A stretch of DNA of 64,000 nucleotides, taken from Thiotrichales bacterium (GTDB lineage Bacteria > Pseudomonadota > Gammaproteobacteria > Beggiatoales > Beggiatoaceae). Made by a program: the position numbers and the translations under genes. Positions 54,267 through 63,850 of the stretch are shown here, piece after piece. Where the stretch lies: contig JADGDE010000003.1 of the NCBI GenBank assembly GCA_016745035.1, positions 218,615-282,614 on the forward strand, given 5' to 3'. The stretch's first letter is position 1. Each line of letters opens with the position of its first letter. The notes below the pieces were generated by a model. That model was not told the DNA's origin and did no database searches. It saw nothing but the letters and a program-made list of their open reading frames with translations.

Positions 54267-55511
54267 TTAATTATTATTTTGTATTGAACCAACAAGCTTT
54301 TTATCATTCTTTTCATCATGTGTGTCTAACCAGATTTCAGTTAGAGGTGCATAGGAAAGATGGAATTGGATCTTGATGTAAACCGTTTTACTACTATCGG
54401 GAGCTGTGACTCGTCCCCATGATTTTAGTGGGAATGTTTCAATATTATAATCATATTCATGTTGTTTTTGAGGCGGTTTGACGAGTTTAGTATTTAATTG
54501 AAATTGCTTCATTAAACATTGTTGCGCTGCTTTAGCGCTGGTTTTCTGTTGAAAATCCCCCCAGTTAAGTTGAAAATATGGATTATTTTTATATTTCACT
54601 AACCTAGGTCTTAGGGATAAAGCATCAAGATAAGCTGCATATTGTTGTAAACGGCTATATGCCAAGCTGCCTTGACCTTGGGTAAACTGTAAAGTATAAA
54701 CACCTGTATTTTCTATAAGAGGTGTATTTGTTAAACAAGGCTGTTTCGGAATAGGCGTTTTATGTACCCAACTAGGTATTGTGTCGAAATCAATTTGGTC
54801 TACTTCTGTACGAAAACTATCTTTACTAACATCTTTAGTGTCGCATTTATTATCTGAGCTCTCGTTATAAGAAAAAAGGCGGCGGCTATAACGTGTATAA
54901 GTGTTATAGGCTTCGCATGAAAAATTTAGCTTAATTTCCTGACGTGAAAAGCTATGTTCACCTGAACTTTCTCCTGTCTGTATTGTTACTCTATAATATG
55001 AGGGAGTTTCTAAATATTTTGCTTCTTCCTCCTTATACTCTCTTTCCCAGTTATATTTATCAGCATAAATAAAAGAAGACTCATCTTTGGAAAAGCCCAC
55101 TAAATCCCAAGGGTTATCGTCATTTCTGCGCCCAAACCCAGATCGCACCTCACTCTGAATGTACAAAATTTGACTTTTAGGTTTTCGACCTTTGGTTAAT
55201 TCTAAGAAATAAATACCATATACATCGGCAAAAACTAACCAACGTTGTGAAGGGCTTAACATGTACCAATATATTCTAGGTTTTAAGCTGATAGCACGTT
55301 GACTCACAAAATCATATTGAAAAACCATATCTGGAAGGTAACCATCTTCACCATCATCACCGCCCCCTACAAATATAAATGATTGGCTATCAGGAGCCCA
55401 TTGCAATTGCTGGTAACTTAGTTGGCGAGATTCCCAAGCAAAGACCGATGGATAAAAATTGATAAGAATCAGATATAAACTGGTGATACTATATTTATTT
55501 GTAATAATCAT
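54267..55511 (-). CDS. Exported protein with propeller-like N-terminus and SPOR-like segment
   Basis: A 414-residue protein. The N-terminus is a signal sequence (SLYLILINFYPSVFA). A WD40/TolB-like region follows (LQWAPDSQSFIFVGGGDD, MLSPSQRWLVFADVYGIYFL, then LVGFSKDESSFIYADKYN). Residues of about 262-341 fit a SPOR-type pattern (VYTLQFTQGQGSLAYSRLQQ then YFQLNWGDFQQKTSAKAAQQ). SPOR domains bind denuded peptidoglycan at division sites. The assignment is pattern-based. It is flanked by 81-bp direct repeats and may be a mobile cassette. Confidence 0.65.
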   Translation of the reverse strand: MIITNKYSITSLYLILINFYPSVFAWESRQLSYQQLQWAPDSQSFIFVGGGDDGEDGYLPDMVFQYDFVSQRAISLKPRIYWYMLSPSQRWLVFADVYGIYFLELTKGRKPKSQILYIQSEVRSGFGRRNDDNPWDLVGFSKDESSFIYADKYNWEREYKEEEAKYLETPSYYRVTIQTGESSGEHSFSRQEIKLNFSCEAYNTYTRYSRRLFSYNESSDNKCDTKDVSKDSFRTEVDQIDFDTIPSWVHKTPIPKQPCLTNTPLIENTGVYTLQFTQGQGSLAYSRLQQYAAYLDALSLRPRLVKYKNNPYFQLNWGDFQQKTSAKAAQQCLMKQFQLNTKLVKPPQKQHEYDYNIETFPLKSWGRVTAPDSSKTVYIKIQFHLSYAPLTEIWLDTHDEKNDKKLVGSIQNNN

Positions 55512-55629
55512 TTGTTTTTAATAGGTAGGTGGACTGCATTATTTTTAACTTTTAGGTGCTATAAATATAGTAATATCATACAGGTATGATTAAAGCAAAA
55601 TAGTCCCTCTATTTAACCTTTTAAGTAGC

Positions 55630-55803
55630 ATAGTATAAGCGCAACGCCATACACCATAAACTAAGCCTAAAAACCAAGCATACCCCATAAGTTTATCGGC
55701 TTTGACATGGCGAGTTTTCCCTACTCCTCGTCCTCCATCTGCGCCCAACCCCAAAAACCGCTATACTACGCCTCACCACGGCAACCGCCTTTTATTTCCC
55801 AAC
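55630..55803 (+). repeat. Degenerate duplicate of the purL upstream region
   Basis: Shared blocks include TAAGTTTATCGGCTT, CATCTGCGCCCAACCCCAAA, ACCGCTATACTACGC and CACGGCAACCGCCTTTTATT. Similarity ends at CCCAACC, just before the purL ribosome-binding site. The copy lacks a purL start. Confidence 0.87.
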
Positions 55804-55851
55804 CATGGAAATGTTGTGGGTGTCTGAAAAAGCAGTGTCTGAAAAAGCAGT

Positions 55852-55932
55852 GACTTCGAGAGGTGTTGTTTGGATAATGGATTTTGTGGATTCTATTGGT
55901 GCGTTACGTTTCACTAACGCACCCTACTTGCT
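55852..55932 (+). repeat. 81-bp direct repeat with a family-3 hairpin, right copy
   Basis: See 54171. The hairpin lies at 55898-55923. Confidence 0.88.
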
Positions 55933-55979
55933 GAACTTGCCCAACTTACGAGTTGAAAAGGTAAATTATCTTGACTATT

Positions 55980-56273
55980 ATGAAAATCATTAAGAAATAT
56001 AAATATATAATTACATTTATTATTTATCTAAGTTCCTTCTTTCTTCTTGTCAGTGTTGGTCATATTGATTATGTAACAATATTAAGACAAAAAGATGCTA
56101 AAGATATACAGCCTGCTACTATTTTATTTATGAAATATAGAGAAATAAATAATGTAGGATTTTATGTTTATTGGCCTATTCATAAAACAATACATTTTTT
56201 TGCACCTGAAGGCGCTTTATATGTTAAAACAGAGTCAGAGTTCTCAGAATTTACAAACTTAAGCTGGCGATAA
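55980..56273 (+). CDS. Hypothetical small membrane protein
   Basis: A 97-residue AT-rich protein with one N-terminal membrane helix (YIITFIIYLSSFFLLVSVG) and a soluble, probably periplasmic, remainder (FYVYWPIHKTIHFFAPEGAL). No family recognised. The ATG at 55980 is preferred to a TTG 9 nt upstream; the ribosome-binding site is weak. A family-4 repeat follows directly. Confidence 0.5.
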   Translation: MKIIKKYKYIITFIIYLSSFFLLVSVGHIDYVTILRQKDAKDIQPATILFMKYREINNVGFYVYWPIHKTIHFFAPEGALYVKTESEFSEFTNLSWR

Positions 56274-56282
56274 GTTTCCCGT

Positions 56283-56338
56283 CACGCGCTGCTGGAGCAG
56301 CAAAGCAGGCATTCCCAACGTGGACGTTGGGAACGAGT
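56283..56338. repeat. REP-like repeat, family 4, copy 3, with compensatory changes
   Basis: Hairpin CATTCCCAACG-TGGA-CGTTGGGAACG at 56310-56336. The inner stem pairs AGC/GCT of the other copies are changed on both sides to ACG/CGT. Confidence 0.87.
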
Positions 56339-56564
56339 AATACTATCCTCCGAAAAATACTTGTGGATGTACGAAAAATACGAAAAATATAAAAATATCG
56401 TCTTTAATGGCTGTCCTTGCTTGTTGTTCAAACTAAATTCCCTGTTGCCTTTAAAGCTAAAGGAATACTTATCATTGATAATAATATAAAAGTTAAAATT
56501 AATATCTTTAAGATTAAAGCTATATATAATGATTTAAAAATATTTGTAAAATACTCTATAAAAA

Positions 56565-56786
56565 TCACAGATAAAAAAATAAAAATATTGGAATGAAATA
56601 ATTTTTTTTACAAAAAATCAATATATCAAAGAAAAACAATGAAAATAAGTTCCCTGTTCCTCCAGAGTTACCATACATCTCCCATAAAATAGGAAAGTCA
56701 ATCCACACAAAAGATATATATATAATACAATAAGTAGCTACATCAAAACTTAAAAGCATATTCGTTTTATTATTGTTTGTTTTCAT
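56565..56786 (-). CDS. Hypothetical AT-rich membrane peptide
   Basis: A 73-residue ORF with two hydrophobic stretches (SFDVATYCIIYISFVWIDFP and FSLFFFDILIFC). GCAGGTA lies about 6 nt before the ATG. Very low GC and no known relatives make it a weak call. Confidence 0.35.
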   Translation of the reverse strand: MKTNNNKTNMLLSFDVATYCIIYISFVWIDFPILWEMYGNSGGTGNLFSLFFFDILIFCKKNYFIPIFLFFYL

Positions 56787-56817
56787 TTACTATACCTGCT
56801 TACAACCCGTAACCCAT

Positions 56818-57011
56818 AAGGTGTATAAACGCAGCGCCATACACCACAAACGAAGCCCAAAAACCAAACATCCCCCTAAGTTTATCGGCTTCAACATGGC
56901 GGGTGGCGCGATGCTTACTCGCACCCCATCTTTCCCCATCACCATCTGCGCCCAACCCCAAAAACCGCTATACTACGCCCACCACGGCAACCGCCTTTTA
57001 TTTCCCAACCG
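56818..57011 (+). promoter_or_regulatory. purL leader and putative promoter
   Basis: It opens with a family-5 hairpin, GGTGTATAAACGCAGCGCCATACACC read across 56819-56845. A TATACT near 56969 could be the -10 box; no good -35 is seen. The block is duplicated at 55630-55803. Confidence 0.45.
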
Positions 57012-57025
57012 CACACAGGACTATC

Positions 57026-60000
57026 ATGCTACACCAAGGTGATTTGTGTCTTTCACATTTTCGGCAACAAAGCCTTTTGGCTCAAACCCAAGATTTAGGA
57101 ATCACGGCGCTCAGTGCGCGTTTTATCCATTTTATCGAGTGTGAACAAAGCCTCGATGAGACCGCCCTAAAACATCTTGATCACATGCTGCATTATTTGG
57201 TCGATGCTGAGCAATGCGCGGCGCTGGATGACATTTCCGGCTACATCCTCACGACCCCACGCGCGGGCACGCTCTCGCCTTGGTCAAGTAAGGCCACCGA
57301 CATCGTTCAACATTGTTCCCTACCGCAAATCCAGCGCATTGAGCGCGGGGTCTTATGGTCATACAACAGCGCTGAGCCTTTGGACGAGGCAACACAAATC
57401 AAGCTGCAAGGCTTCTTACACGACCGCATGATTGAAAGCGCTTATCACGGTGCGGACGACAAAGCCTTAGAAAAAGAAGCCGAGGCGGCTTTATTCGCCC
57501 ACGCCCCCGCCCGTCCTTTACAAACCGTGCCGATTACCTCCGAAGGCCATGCGGCTTTAGATAAAGCCAACCAAACCTTGGGCTTGGCTTTGTCTGAGGA
57601 TGAAATCGACTATTTATACCAGCACTTTAGCAGCATCGAGCGCGACCCTTCCGATGCTGAGCTGATGATGTTCGCGCAAGCCAACTCCGAGCATTGTCGC
57701 CATAAGATTTTTAATGCCGATTGGCAAATCGACGGCGAGGGCAAAGACACGACCTTGTTTAGCATGATTCGCAACACCCACAATCAAAACCCCGGTTACG
57801 TGCTCTCGGCCTATCACGATAACTCAGCGGTGATGGACGGCTATCCGGCGCAATCCTTTTACCCCGACCCAGACGGACATTACCGCAGTGTCGCCGAGCA
57901 AAAACCGATTTTGATGAAGGTCGAAACCCATAACCACCCCACCGCCATTTCTCCCTTCCCCGGGGCGGCAACAGGTTCCGGCGGTGAAATCCGTGATGAG
58001 GGCGCAACCGGACGCGGCTCGAAACCAAAAGCGGGTCTGTCTGGTTTTTCAGTCTCTAACCTCAACATCCCCGCCCTGCCGCAAGCATGGGAAGATGGCT
58101 ATGGCACACCCGCGCGTATGGCCACCTCGTTAGAGATTATGCTCGAAGCCCCCATCGGCGCGAGTGCGTTTAATAATGAATTCGGTCGCCCCAACCTGTG
58201 CGGTTATTTCCGCAGCTTTGAGCTAGACCTTCCCGAAGGGCGGCGCGGTTATCACAAACCCATCATGCTCGCAGGTGGTGTCGGTCATATCAAAACCGAA
58301 TTGCTGGATAAATTAAAAATGCCTGTCGGCGCACAATTGGTTGTCCTCGGCGGCCCTGCCATGCTTATCGGCTTAGGCGGTGGTGCAGCCTCGTCCATGT
58401 CCTCTGGGCAAAGTGATGAAGCGCTGGATTTTGCCTCAGTCCAACGCGGCAACCCAGAAGTCGAGCGCCGTTGTCAGGAAGTTATCGACCGTTGCAATGC
58501 CCTCGGCGAGAATACCCCAATTAGCAGTATTCACGATGTCGGTGCGGGTGGTTTATCCAATGCCTTGCCGGAATTGCTCAACGACAGCGAGCGCGGCGGT
58601 GTTATCGACATTCGCAAAGTCCCCAGCGCTGATAGCTCGCTCTCGCCGATGGAAATCTGGTGTAATGAGGCGCAAGAGCGCTATGTCCTCGCCCTCAACC
58701 CTGAAGATGTCGAACGCTTTGCCGCCATTTGTGAGCGTGAGCGTTGCCCGTGGGCAATCGTCGGCACAGCCACCGAAGAACGGACTTTAATCGTTGAAGA
58801 CAGCTTGCTCAAGACCACACCTGTGGACATGCCGCTGGTGGTCTTATTGGGCAAACCGCCGAAGATGTTCCGCGAAGTCAGCCACGAAGCCCTCAGCACC
58901 CGCCCCTTTGCCTCTCAAGAATTAGACTGGAAAGAAGCCGCCTTGCGGGTCTTACAACTGCCCACCGTTGCCGATAAAACTTTCTTAATCACCATTGGCG
59001 ACCGCAGCATCACCGGACAAGTCATCCGCGACCAAATGGTCGGCCCTTGGCAAGTACCTGTGGCGGATTGCGCCGTTACCGCTGCCGATTATCAAGGCAC
59101 ACGCGGCGAGGCGATGAGCATGGGCGAGCGTACCCCCAGCGCCTTACTCGATGCCGCCGCCGCTGCCCGTATGACCATCACCGAAGCGCTGACCAATATC
59201 GCCGCCGCGCCGATTAGCAGCCTTAAAGACATTGTTTTATCTGCCAACTGGATGGCGGCTTGTGGTCGCCCGGGGCAAGATGCGGCGCTGTATGATGCCG
59301 TGCGCACCGTCGGCGATGAGTTCTGCCCCGCGCTTGGCATTGCCGTACCCGTGGGCAAAGACTCGTTGTCCATGCACAGCCATTGGCAAGAGGGCGACGA
59401 GCATAAACAAGTCACCGCGCCGCTGTCGCTGATTATCTCCGCCTTTGCCCGTGTCGAAGACATTAACCGCTGTCTGACCCCGCAATTGCAAAAAGGCATC
59501 GACAGCACTTTATTGCTCATCGACCTTGGGCGCGGGGCAAACCGCCTCGGCGGCTCGGCCTTGGCGCAGGTGTATCAAGAATTGGGCGAGAGCGCCCCCG
59601 ATGTGGATGCCGAGGATGTCAAAACCTTTTTCAATGCCATTCAAAAACTCAACGGCACAGGGGCATTATTGGCCTATCACGACCGCTCTGATGGTGGCTT
59701 GTGGGCAAGCATCGCCGAAATGGCCTTTGCTGGACACTGCGGCGTAGACCTTAAGCTTGATAGCATCGGCGGCAACATGGCAGCCTTGTTTGCTGAAGAA
59801 GCAGGCGCGGTGTTACAAGTGCCAAACGAGCGCTTGGAAATGGTCAAACGACAACTGCAAGGCTTGGCTGTGCATGAGATTGGCAGCGTCAACGAAGAGG
59901 ACATGCTACGGGTACACGCAGGCGGGGCAACGGTGTTGGAACTCTCGCGCATCGACGCGCAAAAAGCCTGGTCAGCGACCAGCTACCACATGCAAGCCCT

Positions 60001-60877
60001 GCGCGATAACCCCGATTGCGCCCAGCAAGCTTATGAGCAAATCGACGATGCCAACGACCCCGGTTTGAGCATACAAAACATCGCCCCCCGCAGCGCAGCG
60101 ATTTTATCCCAACGCCCACGCATGGCTATCTTGCGCGAGCAGGGCGTGAATGGACAAATCGAAATGGCAGCCGCCTTTGACCAAGCCGGATTTGACAGCG
60201 TTGATGTGCATATGAGCGATATTATCGCGGGCAATACCGACCTCTCCGACTTCCAAGGCTTAGTCGCTTGCGGCGGTTTCTCCTATGGCGATGTCCTCGG
60301 CGCAGGTGGTGGCTGGGCGCATTCCATCCGCTACAACCCACGGGCAAACGAGGCGTTTCACAACTTCTTTCACCGCCCCGACAGCTTTGCTCTAGGGGTC
60401 TGTAACGGCTGCCAAATGCTGGCGCAATTGCATGACTTTATCCCCGGTGCAGAAAACTGGCCACGCTTCTTGGGCAATCAATCGCAGCAATTTGAAGCAC
60501 GACTGGTGATGGTCGAAGTGCCTAAAAACCCCTCTCTGTTCCTTGACGGCATGGCAGGCGCACGCATCCCTGTGGCGGTTGCACACGGCGAAGGCCGCGC
60601 CTATTGGGCAGATGCTGAGAAACAAGCCGCAGCAAACGTGGCCTTGCGTTATGTCGATAACTACGGACAAGCCACCGAGCAATACCCACTCAACCCCAAC
60701 GGCTCGCCTGAAGGGGTCACAGGCTTAACCACAGAAGACGGACGCTTTACCATCATGATGCCGCACCCAGAGCGGATATTCTTGAGTAATCGTTTAAGCC
60801 ATTGCCCAGAGGATTGGACGGATAACCTCAGCCCGTGGATGCAGTTGTTTGATAATGCGCGGCGGTTTTTGGGGTAG
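57026..60877 (+). CDS. purL: Phosphoribosylformylglycinamidine synthase, single-chain
   Basis: A 1283-residue enzyme that converts FGAR, ATP and glutamine to FGAM in purine synthesis. The N-terminal PurS-like part is followed by FGAM synthase halves with [14 protein letters not shown] near 215 and [20 protein letters not shown] near 300. The C-terminal glutaminase has Cys in [14 protein letters not shown] near 1130 and His in MMPHPERIF near 1250. Length and layout match gammaproteobacterial PurL (E. coli 1295 aa). The ATG at 57026 has AGGA 5 nt upstream; longer in-frame starts lie in the repeat-derived leader. Confidence 0.96.
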   Translation: MLHQGDLCLSHFRQQSLLAQTQDLGITALSARFIHFIECEQSLDETALKHLDHMLHYLVDAEQCAALDDISGYILTTPRAGTLSPWSSKATDIVQHCSLPQIQRIERGVLWSYNSAEPLDEATQIKLQGFLHDRMIESAYHGADDKALEKEAEAALFAHAPARPLQTVPITSEGHAALDKANQTLGLALSEDEIDYLYQHFSSIERDPSDAELMMFAQANSEHCRHKIFNADWQIDGEGKDTTLFSMIRNTHNQNPGYVLSAYHDNSAVMDGYPAQSFYPDPDGHYRSVAEQKPILMKVETHNHPTAISPFPGAATGSGGEIRDEGATGRGSKPKAGLSGFSVSNLNIPALPQAWEDGYGTPARMATSLEIMLEAPIGASAFNNEFGRPNLCGYFRSFELDLPEGRRGYHKPIMLAGGVGHIKTELLDKLKMPVGAQLVVLGGPAMLIGLGGGAASSMSSGQSDEALDFASVQRGNPEVERRCQEVIDRCNALGENTPISSIHDVGAGGLSNALPELLNDSERGGVIDIRKVPSADSSLSPMEIWCNEAQERYVLALNPEDVERFAAICERERCPWAIVGTATEERTLIVEDSLLKTTPVDMPLVVLLGKPPKMFREVSHEALSTRPFASQELDWKEAALRVLQLPTVADKTFLITIGDRSITGQVIRDQMVGPWQVPVADCAVTAADYQGTRGEAMSMGERTPSALLDAAAAARMTITEALTNIAAAPISSLKDIVLSANWMAACGRPGQDAALYDAVRTVGDEFCPALGIAVPVGKDSLSMHSHWQEGDEHKQVTAPLSLIISAFARVEDINRCLTPQLQKGIDSTLLLIDLGRGANRLGGSALAQVYQELGESAPDVDAEDVKTFFNAIQKLNGTGALLAYHDRSDGGLWASIAEMAFAGHCGVDLKLDSIGGNMAALFAEEAGAVLQVPNERLEMVKRQLQGLAVHEIGSVNEEDMLRVHAGGATVLELSRIDAQKAWSATSYHMQALRDNPDCAQQAYEQIDDANDPGLSIQNIAPRSAAILSQRPRMAILREQGVNGQIEMAAAFDQAGFDSVDVHMSDIIAGNTDLSDFQGLVACGGFSYGDVLGAGGGWAHSIRYNPRANEAFHNFFHRPDSFALGVCNGCQMLAQLHDFIPGAENWPRFLGNQSQQFEARLVMVEVPKNPSLFLDGMAGARIPVAVAHGEGRAYWADAEKQAAANVALRYVDNYGQATEQYPLNPNGSPEGVTGLTTEDGRFTIMMPHPERIFLSNRLSHCPEDWTDNLSPWMQLFDNARRFLG

Positions 60878-60890
60878 AATGTAGGTGTAG

Positions 60891-60917
60891 AGCCGTAGCG
60901 GTGCTACGGCTTTTATA
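60891..60917 (+). terminator. purL terminator
   Basis: Perfect stem AGCCGTAGC-GGT-GCTACGGCT followed by TTTATAG, 13 bp after the purL stop. Confidence 0.85.
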
Positions 60918-60977
60918 GTATGTTCATTTGGTATGGATGTGTTTATTGAACCAAAAGTATCTACATTACAAATTAGT

Positions 60978-63626
60978 TTAATAGGCATTGGCTCCACAAT
61001 CAGGTTTTCCATCAAATTGATGACCATTATAAAAACTGATTCTATCAACCCAATCATAAGCATGCCAATTTAGAATAGAACATGAGTAATCATCTGCTGT
61101 TACAGTAAGATATTTACCTGTTGTGGGGTGTGTGACCTTAACTTCTGTAGTGTCACAAACAGTGTTTTTACTCCAAACCAAGCGATACCAACCATCAGCT
61201 TTGGTTTTATCTGATTTAGTTATATTTTTAATGGTTGCTTCAACATTAGCTCCTTCTAACTCCTCCCACATTGATATATCACCTGTAAAAAACCAAGCAT
61301 CTGCATCAAAATCTGGATTATCTATACAGTGACGAACATATCCTTCTATTTCTACTTTTGGAGAGCCTCTCCTTAAAGTTTTACCAGATAATAACGTTAA
61401 TTCCACCGTATCTCCCGTTTTAAATATAAATTTAATAATACCTGTTTCTAATTTTTGTGTTAACTCACCTTTATTTATACTTAAAAAGTATCGACTTTTA
61501 TTATCTTTGCTCACTTTAGCATTCCCTTCATCTATTTGATGCAATATGTCTTTCCATATTGATGTATCATTAAGAAGAATATCTTGCACATTAATGCTGT
61601 CAGGTATGAAGTAAGGCAGATTTCCGTCCCTCAATTTAGAAATATCAGCATTAGTAGTAGAAATTACAATTTTGTTATCTGCAATAAAATAATCTACTTT
61701 TGCTTCTAACGGATTATTTGTATTATATATTGGCAAACTCAATAAAGAGCGTGATTTATCAGCTAAATGAGCCAACTCTGCTCGTGTTATATTGTCTGCT
61801 AGCCTTTCTCCATTAGTAAGTCCAATTGATTGCATTCTTTCTGTTGCATCTGCTTCAAAATACCCAAAATGCAAATTAGCCAAATATTCAATAGCTAGTT
61901 TTCTTGTTACAGGTTCGTTTAAGTTTTTATTTTGTAAATTCAATTTATTTTCAACATTGCTTATGAGTTCATCACTAATATCATCCCCCATATATCTAGT
62001 ACAACTATTTCTAGTTGTACTAGATATTACTTTTAAAATCTCCAGTAATGTCGCATTCTTATTTGGTTCATACTTCCAAGTTCCATCGGTTAGTGGGTAA
62101 CCCTGAATTACAGCATCATTGCATAGTTTTTTTATTGAAGAATTCATCCATTCTTGTTTTATATTAGTATCATCTATATCTGTAAAATTACAAGAATGAA
62201 TAGGTACAGCAACATAACAAGAAAAATGTTCTGTTTGAGCTGTAACTGTATTATCCTCAGTATTGACTAAACTTGTTAAAGATATACCATCTCTGAGTAT
62301 AGTTATATCGTTTTCAGAGTATACATCAGGAAGATTACTTTCATTATAATTTATTGTAATAGTCCCATTCTGGTTAAAGTTAGTCCTATCTGGACTTAAT
62401 TCATAAATGGATGATAATAAGCTATCAGCAACAATTTCCCCATATAATTTTTCAGTGTTTAAATATGCACCTTCAGGAAGTTCAAAGGTTAAGCCACTTT
62501 CCTGATCTCCAACCGTTAATATAAACGGAGTTTTGCTAATGGGCAATTCTACTTTACCATTTTCTTCAGTAGGTAAATCTATATTGGTTATTCCCGATAT
62601 TTTAACCGTAGGCTTCATCCGATACTCATTCCGCCCCTTATTAAACCGAATATCCGCCAAACTTAAACCCAATTGTAAAGCCGTAACCTGACCACCAACC
62701 GTTGTCCAATCCCCAATAATTTTTAAGCCCGTTTGCTCGCCGCTAGGCACAGTCAAAGCGTACTTTGTACCATTATCTGTAACATAACTACCTGAGTCTA
62801 AAATTAACCGCACTTGTCCAATATGGGTATCTGCTGGCAAGACGATTTCACCTAATAATTGCGATTCATCTTGTATCACTTTTAGCAAATCTAAATCCCC
62901 TGAAATATCAAGGTTCATTGTGCCGCTGTTTGTGCCTGTGATTTCAACCCGTTTAACTTTTAAAACGGCTGCACTGATACCCGCTGGTGATGAGGTGGCT
63001 GTATTTTCACTTGCTGTTGCCGAATCACTAGACTCCTCTGTATTTGCGGCATCGAAGTTTGTACCACAAGCGCCCAAAGTTGCGCCTTTATCTAAGTGTG
63101 CTTGTACGGCTGGTTCAGGAAGTGTTTTTGTTTTGCCATTATCACAAATCTCTGTTTTATCATTTGCTCGACGGGTAGTATTTGGATTGCCTACCTTGAT
63201 AACCAAACGACTCACATCTTTAGCAGGATCAAGCATATCAACGTTTTTGAGTTTAAAACGCGGTTTTGCTTCTGCTAGGCTTGATTCGATAACCTCTAAT
63301 TCAGGTCGCCATAAACGACCATCGGTGCTTTGCAATAAGGGAATTTTTAGACGATTATTTTCCAGTGAAAATTTAGCACGCACCCCGCTTTTATCCGAAT
63401 CGGCTGGGGTAAATTTTTGCAATTCCCAAATATGTTCAGGTTCAGTTGCTACCAGCTTAAAAGTCGCATTAACCAGTTGTTGATGGACTTCGATACAAGG
63501 AACTTGGATATTGCTGCCTTTGGCATAAAGCACATTGGTAGGCGTACAGGTTGCAGCGTTGGCATTAGCGACGGCAATAGCAAGTGCTAATGCCGATAAT
63601 TTAGGTAAGAAGCATTTGGACAACAT
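60978..63626 (-). CDS. Exported DUF4382 protein with SLH-like domain
   Basis: An 882-residue exported protein. The signal peptide (LPKLSALALAIAVANANA) follows the ATG at 63626, which has GGAGAAT upstream. A DUF4382-like domain covers about 225-345 (LDLLKVIQDESQLLGEIVLP then YALTVPSGEQTGLKI). A ZU5/propeptide-like strand region follows near 420-470. Next is an SLH-like segment (FTDIDDTNIKQEWMNSSIKK then GYPLTDGTWKYEPNKNATL), and a C-terminal beta domain with WYRLVWSKNTVC. It is probably surface-attached. Base composition turns AT-rich downstream of about 62630, suggesting a chimeric gene. Confidence 0.75.
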   Translation of the reverse strand: MLSKCFLPKLSALALAIAVANANAATCTPTNVLYAKGSNIQVPCIEVHQQLVNATFKLVATEPEHIWELQKFTPADSDKSGVRAKFSLENNRLKIPLLQSTDGRLWRPELEVIESSLAEAKPRFKLKNVDMLDPAKDVSRLVIKVGNPNTTRRANDKTEICDNGKTKTLPEPAVQAHLDKGATLGACGTNFDAANTEESSDSATASENTATSSPAGISAAVLKVKRVEITGTNSGTMNLDISGDLDLLKVIQDESQLLGEIVLPADTHIGQVRLILDSGSYVTDNGTKYALTVPSGEQTGLKIIGDWTTVGGQVTALQLGLSLADIRFNKGRNEYRMKPTVKISGITNIDLPTEENGKVELPISKTPFILTVGDQESGLTFELPEGAYLNTEKLYGEIVADSLLSSIYELSPDRTNFNQNGTITINYNESNLPDVYSENDITILRDGISLTSLVNTEDNTVTAQTEHFSCYVAVPIHSCNFTDIDDTNIKQEWMNSSIKKLCNDAVIQGYPLTDGTWKYEPNKNATLLEILKVISSTTRNSCTRYMGDDISDELISNVENKLNLQNKNLNEPVTRKLAIEYLANLHFGYFEADATERMQSIGLTNGERLADNITRAELAHLADKSRSLLSLPIYNTNNPLEAKVDYFIADNKIVISTTNADISKLRDGNLPYFIPDSINVQDILLNDTSIWKDILHQIDEGNAKVSKDNKSRYFLSINKGELTQKLETGIIKFIFKTGDTVELTLLSGKTLRRGSPKVEIEGYVRHCIDNPDFDADAWFFTGDISMWEELEGANVEATIKNITKSDKTKADGWYRLVWSKNTVCDTTEVKVTHPTTGKYLTVTADDYSCSILNWHAYDWVDRISFYNGHQFDGKPDCGANAY

Positions 63627-63850
63627 GGTAAGATTCTCCGACAAGTCATCACTCTTGAATGACTGGGCTGATGTAATATGGCGACATTGATTTGAATTGT
63701 AATACATTTTGTGTCAATTAAAATGGATAGTTTTGTATTTTTTCCATTATTTTTTGAGGGGTAACTGTGTCTAATGTTCAATTGATTGCTTACAAGGCTT
63801 ATTCCGTTTGCTTAAGTGATAAGTAGACTTGTTGTGACTATATAAAACAA

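Larger units (their letters stand above)
55512..55979. other. 468-bp repeat-filled region
   Basis: From 55630 to 55803 it holds a degenerate copy of the purL leader (see 56818). A short tandem duplication, TGTCTGAAAAAGCAG twice, comes next, and then the 81-bp direct repeat. No gene is supported. Confidence 0.7.

Noticed and set aside
55805..55993. 62-codon ORF reading through the 81-bp repeat
   Set aside because: Most of it is translated repeat and a short tandem duplication; there is no ribosome-binding site and no family match.
56818..57011. The purL leader as a purine riboswitch
   Set aside because: No conserved purine-riboswitch loops are visible, and the sequence is better explained as a duplicated repeat-containing leader.
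56903..57025. A longer PurL with 41 extra N-terminal residues
   Set aside because: The extension is encoded by the duplicated, repeat-derived leader, has no PurL similarity, and the ATG at 57026 has a good ribosome-binding site.
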